This document shows, piece by piece, positions 59,301 to 64,000 of a DNA stretch of 64,000 nucleotides. The stretch is taken from the NCBI RefSeq assembly GCF_036046055.1, contig NZ_CP107939.1, positions 8,122,001 to 8,186,000 of the forward strand, given 5' to 3'. Under the pieces are notes generated by a model, which had not been told where the DNA came from, searched no databases, and worked only from the letters and a program-made list of their open reading frames with translations. The position numbers and the translations under genes are program-made. Numbering within the stretch: position 1 is the stretch's first letter; the number at the start of each line of letters is the position of its first letter. This DNA is from Nocardia sp. NBC_00403 (GTDB taxonomy: Bacteria > Actinomycetota > Actinomycetes > Mycobacteriales > Mycobacteriaceae).

Positions 59301-59788
59301 AGCTCGACGGCGTGCCACCGGGGGTCGACACCGTGCTCGTCGAACACACCGGCAACTCCATCGAGTCGGTGGCCGAGGCGCGCGAGGTGGTCCGCCGGGT
59401 GCGCGCCCTACTCGGGCTGCCGTGGACGACCGGCGCGATGACCCGGCGGCTGCATCCGCACGACATCTTCGTCGTCGCGCCATACAGCGCCCAGGTGGGT
59501 CTGATCCGGACGCTGCTCGCGCGGGCCAAGATCGAGGACGTGCTGGTCGGCACGGCCGACCGCTTCCGTGGCAGGGAGGCCGCCGTCGTCCTGCTCTCGA
59601 TGACCACATCGAGCCCGGCGGACGCACCCTACGGCATGGGGTTTCTGTTGTCACGCAGCCTGATCCAGGCCGCACTCTGCCGTGCCATGTGGAAGGCGAC
59701 CATCATCCGCTCGCCACTGCTCACCGAGTATCTGCCCGCCGCCGCGGACGATCTGTCGGACTTGGCGAGCTTCCTGCATCTGAGCTGA
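56342..59788 (+). CDS. TM0106-family RecB-like nuclease fused to Upf1-like helicase, catalytic motifs apparently degenerate
   Basis: 1148 residues from TTG 56342, chosen because AGGAGGG precedes it by six bases (GTG 56312 is in frame). N-terminal RecB/Cas4-like part (about 1-260) has a possible cluster region CGHCPTCTTAL, then a predicted RNase H-like middle (300-460) and C-terminal SF1 helicase (700-1148). The expected DxK of the nuclease reads HGT (147-149), Walker A is GPSGTGKIS (Ile789 where Thr/Ser is expected), Walker B is VIADAG (891-894), and the later Q-box reads FRGREA. Fold-level features (TWRMHP, GTADRFRG) are kept. It may be a catalytically dead or altered member. The reading frame is intact. 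Confidence 0.8.
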   Translation: MFVFGDRVVCTAVDLVRAAQCEFALLRALDAELGNLVPVADTAPEPVAQPRGGFDDSKARRLADFRDRFGSSMVEVECRARGPEGEGRELNGSSARIDALREAHAGTVAALRAGVHVIHGATFFDGRFACSCDFLVRAGHRVRYTVHGTAAGPPDHVGAALELAACAEALDGSGALTAPLVRLYVGEHSTTHTLSDLVPVYLARRRRVERILDDKLSELLPVQWGDPRYLACGHCPTCTTALAAARDLLLVAGMPRTARARLREAGVSTIDRLAVTETTVPGVPPRTFGGLRKQAEIQLRREDSGKPTHHLVDVIALGALPPPSPGDLSLTIDEGPGGQPIGVEVGGPGTVHLAFRMAAADDVIEQRRALGEVLGYLAQRRRMYPDMHVYHYSSGVRSALLRWTGAHGNGEEVVDDLLRAGVLVDLYPIVRNALLIGERSYRLSRLRRLLPGEAHSSITERDCLTVLRLRDWLVDRAAEQRIDPQAVTLERASSWCLVTEPDEADLAPPSRPSSIEAALAEFAAPHQEPHHPAALLAAALGYHRRERQPLWWAHADRLSHPVDEWADAPGVLVADWGTVDTKWHRSPHRATMRRYLTLTGRIGIGWGAASGSSAAGSGAAGTSGPGPHTAGAVAAHTVLAPGTMVYTFYDRPVAAGMVTAVGRRATAVATVLGCSVDADFDDTVRLEELLSEGCEPYDELPTAIAPGLPVWDETTETAVEFVAQELLMALPEVPSGAIFDILARRPPRLHRAGGLPDVHGDHAAAITTAVRDLDNSYLAVQGPSGTGKISTVARAIERLVTRHRWRIGIVAPAHSTVENMLDLIVEIGVLPELVAKKDVQSVAPEWAVIDGARYPRFLDNAVNGCVLGGSPADFADDELVSHERLDLLVIADAGSFPLADTVAVAVSARNLLLLGDPAPPTTRSAHPEPVGESVLGWLTEGRNTLPAERGYFLDRTWRMHPRVCEPISRLYYDSRLRSNETVTLARQLDGVPPGVDTVLVEHTGNSIESVAEAREVVRRVRALLGLPWTTGAMTRRLHPHDIFVVAPYSAQVGLIRTLLARAKIEDVLVGTADRFRGREAAVVLLSMTTSSPADAPYGMGFLLSRSLIQAALCRAMWKATIIRSPLLTEYLPAAADDLSDLASFLHLS

Positions 59789-59799
59789 ATCGCGGCACA

Positions 59800-59822
59800 C
59801 GCGGTCATGGCGCACGACCGCG
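59800..59822 (+). terminator. Hairpin after the nuclease/helicase gene
   Basis: CGCGGTC (59800-59806) and GACCGCG (59816-59822) pair perfectly with a 9-base loop, 12 bases after the stop. No T-run. Confidence 0.5.
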
Positions 59823-60037
59823 GCCATCGAGTGCACGCTGCGCAATGTGAGTCTTGTCGTAATCCCGTGGCCGTCCGCACAGTTCGGATCGATCCGGCGT
59901 CTCGAATACCTATTCGGAGTATGGGTATTACCGAAGCGAATTCATCGGATGAAATCATTCCATAAACACCGGCCAGCACCCGACAGGAATTTACAGCCAG
60001 ACCGGTTGGTATTCAATGCGAAATTCAGGGCCTCGAA

Positions 60038-60056
60038 ATTGCCGAAAGTCGGCAAT
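60038..60056 (-). terminator. Rho-independent-like terminator of the deaminase/aldolase gene
   Basis: ATTGCCGA (60038-60045) and TCGGCAAT (60049-60056) pair over eight bases with loop AAG. On the minus strand the stem is followed by TTTCG, a short T-tract. Confidence 0.7.
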
Positions 60057-60093
60057 CCTGTCAGCGATCCCGGGGGAGCAACGTCCGTCGGCC

Positions 60094-61272
60094 TCAGCCG
60101 AAGCAGTTGCCCTCACCGCGGTAAGTCGGCACCGTCGTCCTGGTGCCGTCGCTGTCGACCAGATGGATGTGATCGATGCGCTCGCACAGCTCGCCCGCCT
60201 TGGCGTGGCGGAACCAGACCCGGTCACCGATCTGCAGTTCAGCAGCCCCGGACAGCGGCGTCTGCACCTCGCCCGCACCCTCGGTGCCGATCAGCCGCAA
60301 CCCACTGGGCCACACCGGCTTCGGCACCCGCGACGGACCCGTCGGACCAGAGGCGATGTAGCCGCCCGCGAAGACGGTGGCGATGGACGGGGTCGGCTTG
60401 CGCAGCACCGAGGTGGCGAAGTACAGCGCGGGGCGGGGGGTGAACGAGCGGTAGTGGTCGAACAACGTCGGCACGTACAGGCCGGAGCCCGCCGTCACCT
60501 CGGTGACATCGGGGTCGACAATACTGACCTCGATCGATCCCGAACCGCCACTGTTGACGATCTCCAGCTTGCCGACCACCGAACGGACCGCGTCGAGAAC
60601 CTGCTTGCGGCGCTTGGTTATTTCGGCCGCGGAGGCCTGCTTCACCAGCCGTACAGCGATATTTGAGTCGGGCAGCCCGGCGATCTGCGCTTCGTAGGTC
60701 ATCACGCCGACCACCTCGAACCCGCGCCCCATCGCCACCCGGGCGAGCTCCGCTGCCTGGTCGGGAGTGCGAATGGGCGAGCGGCGCACGCCGAGGTGCA
60801 GCGGTCCGATCCGCAACGAGGCGTCCACGTCGAGACAGATCCGTGGGCGAACACGCTCGCTGCCGACCACCGCACGGATCAACTCCAGCTGCGCGAGGTC
60901 ATCGATCATCAGGGTGATGGATTGCCGGAGGGTGTCGTCGGTGGCGAGTTCGGCAAGCGCGGCGCGGTCGACGGCCGGATAGCCGAGCAGCACGTCCCGG
61001 GCCCCGCGGCGAACCAGCCAGATGGCTTCGGCCAGCGAGTACGACATGATGCCCGCAAACCCGCCGTCGGCGGTCAGCCCTTGCCCGAGCACCTGCTCCA
61101 GCACGGCCCGGCACCGCACCGACTTGCTGGCCACGCGCACCGGCACACCGTGCGCGCGGCGCACCAGGTCGGCGGCATTGGCCCGCAGCGCGGCCAGGTC
61201 GAGGGCGGCCAGCGGCGGGTCGAGCTCGGCCGTGGCGGTATCCAGCGCGACAATCGGCGACGTCGGGGTCAC
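60094..61272 (-). CDS. Amino acid deaminase/aldolase, alanine-racemase-fold PLP enzyme
   Basis: 392 residues. PVRVASKSVRCRAVLE contains the probable PLP lysine of fold-type III enzymes (alanine racemase N-terminal barrel), and the C-terminal part has GTEGAGEVQTPL and WFRHAKAGELCERIDHIHLV, which hold the metal-binding His/Cys of D-threonine aldolase and D-serine dehydratase relatives. It would act on a D-hydroxy amino acid or a similar compound. It is followed by a terminator hairpin and preceded 97 bases upstream by a TetR-like ligand-domain gene on the same strand. Confidence 0.88.
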   Translation of the reverse strand: MTPTSPIVALDTATAELDPPLAALDLAALRANAADLVRRAHGVPVRVASKSVRCRAVLEQVLGQGLTADGGFAGIMSYSLAEAIWLVRRGARDVLLGYPAVDRAALAELATDDTLRQSITLMIDDLAQLELIRAVVGSERVRPRICLDVDASLRIGPLHLGVRRSPIRTPDQAAELARVAMGRGFEVVGVMTYEAQIAGLPDSNIAVRLVKQASAAEITKRRKQVLDAVRSVVGKLEIVNSGGSGSIEVSIVDPDVTEVTAGSGLYVPTLFDHYRSFTPRPALYFATSVLRKPTPSIATVFAGGYIASGPTGPSRVPKPVWPSGLRLIGTEGAGEVQTPLSGAAELQIGDRVWFRHAKAGELCERIDHIHLVDSDGTRTTVPTYRGEGNCFG

Positions 61273-61369
61273 CGGTACAACTCAACCACCAAACTGGTCA
61301 CACGTCCAGTATTGGCCGGCGGCCAGTCGCTGTCCTGCCGAGCGACCAGCACACGGTCGCCGACGGTCC

Positions 61370-61849
61370 TCACAATTCGGCCGCCCGGGTGGCCAAGCTG
61401 CTGACCAGGTCGTCGAGCACCACCAGCGTGGTCTCGTCATTGCAATCGGCGAGCCAGCGCAACACGGTTCCCTGCAGCACCGACACCGCATAGGCAGCGA
61501 TGGCCTCCACCGGCTCCAGCCACTGCGCGCCGGACTTCTCCGCACACAGGCCGAGGAAGACAGCGACCTCGGCGTCCATCTCGCGATACACCGCAGACGC
61601 GGTCGGATCCGGAATGCATTCGGTCTGTACTTCCCAGCGCTGCCGCAGCGTCTGCACGGTTATTTCATAGGCACGGATCTGCCTGGTCGGGGTGGCCTTG
61701 ACTACCGGCCAGTACGCGCTCACGCCGGCATGCAGCAGCACCCGCAACGCCCGCACTCCGGTGATATCGAGCGAGGCGGCCGCTTTCTCGACCGCCTCGC
61801 AGATGGTCGGTCGCAACCGGCCCTCCGCTATTTCTCCACGAACGCTCAA
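61370..61849 (-). CDS. TetR-like ligand-binding-domain protein lacking a visible HTH
   Basis: 159 residues from TTG 61849, with GAGGGAG seven bases upstream. The sequence matches the C-terminal ligand-binding half of TetR proteins (LLHAGVSAYWPVVKATPTRQ, YEITVQTLRQRW, AIAAYAVSVLQGTVLRWL). No DNA-binding helix-turn-helix precedes it: the in-frame extension to 61969 (199 residues) has no HTH pattern, and the other frames are not clearly homologous. It may be a truncated gene or a stand-alone ligand-binding protein acting on a partner regulator. It precedes the deaminase/aldolase gene. Confidence 0.7.
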   Translation of the reverse strand: MSVRGEIAEGRLRPTICEAVEKAAASLDITGVRALRVLLHAGVSAYWPVVKATPTRQIRAYEITVQTLRQRWEVQTECIPDPTASAVYREMDAEVAVFLGLCAEKSGAQWLEPVEAIAAYAVSVLQGTVLRWLADCNDETTLVVLDDLVSSLATRAAEL

Positions 61850-62278
61850 CGACGACTCCCTCGGCGAAAGAACTCGCGCACCACCGTCGGCGCGACTCGC
61901 TGAACATGGCGGGCCGCTCCCCAAGAATCCTCTGCTAGGAAATTCCCTGGCTGCCCGGTCCAACATCAAGCAATAGTAAGGGCATATCGGGGTTTAAGAA
62001 TAGGTTCGGCGGGTATTACCGGACTGAAAGAATGTTTTGTTACCCAAACGGAATGGGTCCGCGACCGCCCGGTGTCCGCCGGAATCGCCTCCCTGGGCGC
62101 CACTCTCGACCGCCCCCACCCCCGGACACACGATTTTCCACAGTACGGACAGCCTCACAGAGGCCCGTCATCATGTGATCGATCCCACACAAATACTTCG
62201 CAAATCGGCCACCTGGCCGTTCGACGTTCGATCCGGGAACGACACCTGGCGTCACCGACGGGGCGATAGCCTGGATCG
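61850..62278. other. 429-base divergent region between TetR-like and phosphatase genes
   Basis: No gene seen. Bases about 61930-62045 are A/T-richer and contain GGGTATTACCG (62011-62021), also found at 59923-59933 beyond the aldolase. It probably contains promoters of the flanking genes and possibly the lost 5' part of the TetR gene. Confidence 0.5.
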
Positions 62279-63025
62279 GTGACTCTCTCGCCCCCCGCCG
62301 ACCAGTTCTTCCTCGCCGGCACCTTCAACTTCCGCGATGTCGGCGGCCTGCGGACCCTCGACGGCGCGAAGGTTCGCCCCGGCGTGCTGCTGCGCTCGGC
62401 CCAACTCAGCGGCCTGGACGCACCCGGCCACGCCATCCTGCGCGAACTCGGCGTCACCGAGGTGCACGACCTGCGCGGCCGCCGCGAGATCGACCATATC
62501 GGGCACGACAACCTGCCCGAAGACGTACGGCTGAACATCACGCCCTTCGATTCGCGGATGGGCGAGGCGCCACCACACGACGCGCAGACCCACTCCGCGT
62601 TCGCGCACATGCTCGAGGTGTATCGGCTGTTTCCCGCCCTGCCCGAGGCGCACGTCGCGATCGTCGCCATCGCGGAATCGATTGTGCGCGGCGACGGCGC
62701 GGTCCTGGTGCACTGCGCCGCGGGCAAGGACCGCACCGGCTGGGCGATCGCCACGCTGCTGCGTGCGGTCGAGGTCACCGAGGAAGACGTGCTCACCGAC
62801 TTCCTGCTCAGCAATGCGGCGGTGCCGTCGCTGCGCGCCATGATGGCGACGAAACTGGCTGCGGGCGAAGAGCTTTCCGATGACCTGCTCGGCGTCCGCG
62901 CGGAGTACCTCACGGTCGCGCTGGAGTCGGTGCGCGAGCGGCACGGCGAGTTCGAGGTGTACCTCGGCGCCATCGGCTTCACCCACGAGCTGCGCACCAA
63001 GTTGCGCGAGCGACTGCTGGAATGA
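62279..63025 (+). CDS. PtpB-like protein tyrosine/lipid phosphatase
   Basis: 248 residues, start GTG 62279. NFRDVGGL near the N-terminus and the P-loop HCAAGKDRTG (Cys146, Lys150, Asp151, Arg152) with the lysine at position +4 mark the PtpB family, where M. tuberculosis PtpB (Rv0153c) dephosphorylates tyrosine and phosphoinositides. The C-terminal LLGVRAEYL is shared too. No signal peptide is seen, but PtpB is secreted by a route without one. It stands alone in a single-gene unit, convergent with the AMP-ligase gene (7 bases between stops). Confidence 0.93.
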   Translation: MTLSPPADQFFLAGTFNFRDVGGLRTLDGAKVRPGVLLRSAQLSGLDAPGHAILRELGVTEVHDLRGRREIDHIGHDNLPEDVRLNITPFDSRMGEAPPHDAQTHSAFAHMLEVYRLFPALPEAHVAIVAIAESIVRGDGAVLVHCAAGKDRTGWAIATLLRAVEVTEEDVLTDFLLSNAAVPSLRAMMATKLAAGEELSDDLLGVRAEYLTVALESVRERHGEFEVYLGAIGFTHELRTKLRERLLE

Positions 63026-63032
63026 GCGAAGG

Positions 63033-64000
63033 CTAAGCGGACAGCCCGCTGCGGACCAGTCCGTCGGCATCGATGGTCACCTGATCGCCGGTGTGGAACC
63101 AGCTTCCGGTGAAGCGGTCCGCGGTCGACTTCGGATCGTTCCAGTAGCGGCAGCTGACATTCGGTCCGCGACAGAGCAATTCGCCGTGACCGACCTGGGC
63201 CTGCGGGCCCCACAGCGCCAATTCCGTACCGCCGAAGGGGAATCCGAGCACCGCGTCGGCGCCGGATGGGGCGTCGGTGTCGTCGTCGACGGCCAGACCG
63301 ATGCCGCTGGTTTCGGTTGCGCCCCACACCGACCATCGCCGCGCCGCGGGGAACATGTCCCGCAGTGCGGCCGTCAGATTCGCGGGTTCCGCGGCGGCGG
63401 CCCGTTCGGCGCGGTGTCCGGCATTGCTGACGCGGGTGATGCCCTCGGTGTCGAGGCCATCGGTGCGCAGCCTTGCCAGCTCCGGTAGTAGCCGGGTGAA
63501 AATGCGCGGTGTCGCCGACACCATGTCGATCCGCTCGGCCACCAGGGTTTCGGCCAGCCTGCGAGTGTCCGGCGCGAGCACGACCGTGCCGCCGACCGCG
63601 AAGGTCGGCAGCAGTTGATCCACACATCCGCTGGCATGGGCGAGCGGCAGCAGCATCAGGTTGCGCAGGCCGTCGGTCGGCAGATCCAGCGCCGCGACCA
63701 CCGAACGGATTGCCGACAACAAGTTTTCGTTGGTCAGCTCGACGCCCATCGGCGCGGCAGTGCCGCTGGTGTAGCACAGCAGCGCCAGATCACCCAGTGC
63801 CGCACCGTCATCGATGAACGCGGCCCCATCGGGCAGCGGCGCGTCCGAGCCGCCCGCACTGCCGGCGCCGAGCACGAAATCGGTGCTGCTGTCGGCGATC
63901 ACCCGCTCGGCCACTTCGGCGGGCAGGCCGTCGTGCACCAGCACCGGCACCGCGCCGCTGAGCAGCGCGCCGAGAAACGCCTGCACCCACCGGGCGCCTG
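63033..64000 (-). CDS. AMP-binding acyl-CoA ligase, C-terminal domain missing (5' end outside window)
   Basis: The frame continues past base 64000, so the start is outside the window. Visible are the ANL adenylation motifs: CYTSGTAAPMGVELT (where the usual P-loop has PKG, here PMG), VWGATETSG, and the end GDQVTIDADGLVRSG just before the stop. After this point family members continue about 110 residues with the hinge and the catalytic lysine, but the stop lies 7 bases from the end of the convergent phosphatase. Hence the gene has lost the mobile C-terminal domain and the P-loop lysine, and is probably inactive or a pseudogene in progress. Confidence 0.75.
   Translation of the reverse strand, partial: GARWVQAFLGALLSGAVPVLVHDGLPAEVAERVIADSSTDFVLGAGSAGGSDAPLPDGAAFIDDGAALGDLALLCYTSGTAAPMGVELTNENLLSAIRSVVAALDLPTDGLRNLMLLPLAHASGCVDQLLPTFAVGGTVVLAPDTRRLAETLVAERIDMVSATPRIFTRLLPELARLRTDGLDTEGITRVSNAGHRAERAAAAEPANLTAALRDMFPAARRWSVWGATETSGIGLAVDDDTDAPSGADAVLGFPFGGTELALWGPQAQVGHGELLCRGPNVSCRYWNDPKSTADRFTGSWFHTGDQVTIDADGLVRSGLSA

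Larger units (their letters stand above)
59789..60093. other. 305-base gap between nuclease/helicase and deaminase/aldolase genes
   Basis: Convergent ends. It contains a hairpin near 59800 after the helicase gene and a second near 60038 after the aldolase gene. Bases about 59910-60050 are richer in A/T than the rest of the window. No gene seen. Confidence 0.6.

Overview
The window is high-GC actinobacterial DNA. Hanks-type Ser/Thr kinases, mycobacterial-type sterol P450s (CYP51, CYP123 and CYP125 types), an Mce protein, an EspG-type type VII secretion chaperone, GTG/TTG starts and many 1-4 base start/stop overlaps point to a mycolic-acid actinomycete, most probably Nocardia or a close relative. 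No tRNA, rRNA, CRISPR array, intact insertion sequence or prophage was seen.

Bases 1-7100: the end of a receptor kinase, a PLP dehydratase, a three-gene minus-strand operon (two carboxymuconolactone-decarboxylase/AhpD-like proteins and a hemerythrin) and, facing it across 58 bases, a large SARP/AfsR-type regulator.

Bases 7300-25300: a sterol/lipid oxidation region. A minus-strand run (aldehyde dehydrogenase, SDR, HIBADH-like dehydrogenase, CMD-like protein, KstD-like flavoprotein, TetR regulator) faces a plus-strand run (CYP123-type P450, SDR, 3Fe-4S ferredoxin, NTF2-like protein, an unknown protein with a polyglycine tract, a broken fadD19-like gene, a succinic-semialdehyde-type dehydrogenase, a CYP125-type P450, glutathione peroxidase). 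TerD, CYP51 and an orphan MceA-like protein follow. A 12-base palindrome, GGACAYGTGTCC-like, recurs at the TetR start, twice in the CYP123/aldehyde dehydrogenase divergent promoter and at the cyp51/mce divergent promoter. I infer one TetR regulon that ties these genes together.

Bases 25300-45800: a large inverted repeat, an HMG-CoA-lyase-like protein with a CoA-transferase, an Rv3406-type dioxygenase, endonuclease IV, two tandem Ser/Thr kinases, a divergent second EF-Tu with an attenuator-like leader, a GNAT protein, a lipoprotein, a two-subunit-type acyl-CoA dehydrogenase pair, an epoxide hydrolase facing a WYL regulator, and secreted proteins.

Bases 45800-64000: an MFS exporter facing an HxlR regulator across a perfect palindrome, a secreted beta-propeller protein, hydrolases, a three-gene type VII secretion satellite ending in an EspG-like chaperone, a gamma-carbonic-anhydrase-like protein, a phosphoribosyltransferase, a nitrilase-family amidase, DeaD RNA helicase, a 1148-residue RecB-like nuclease/helicase whose catalytic motifs look degenerate, an amino-acid deaminase/aldolase with a TetR-like ligand-binding protein, a PtpB-like phosphatase and a C-terminally truncated AMP-ligase running off the window.
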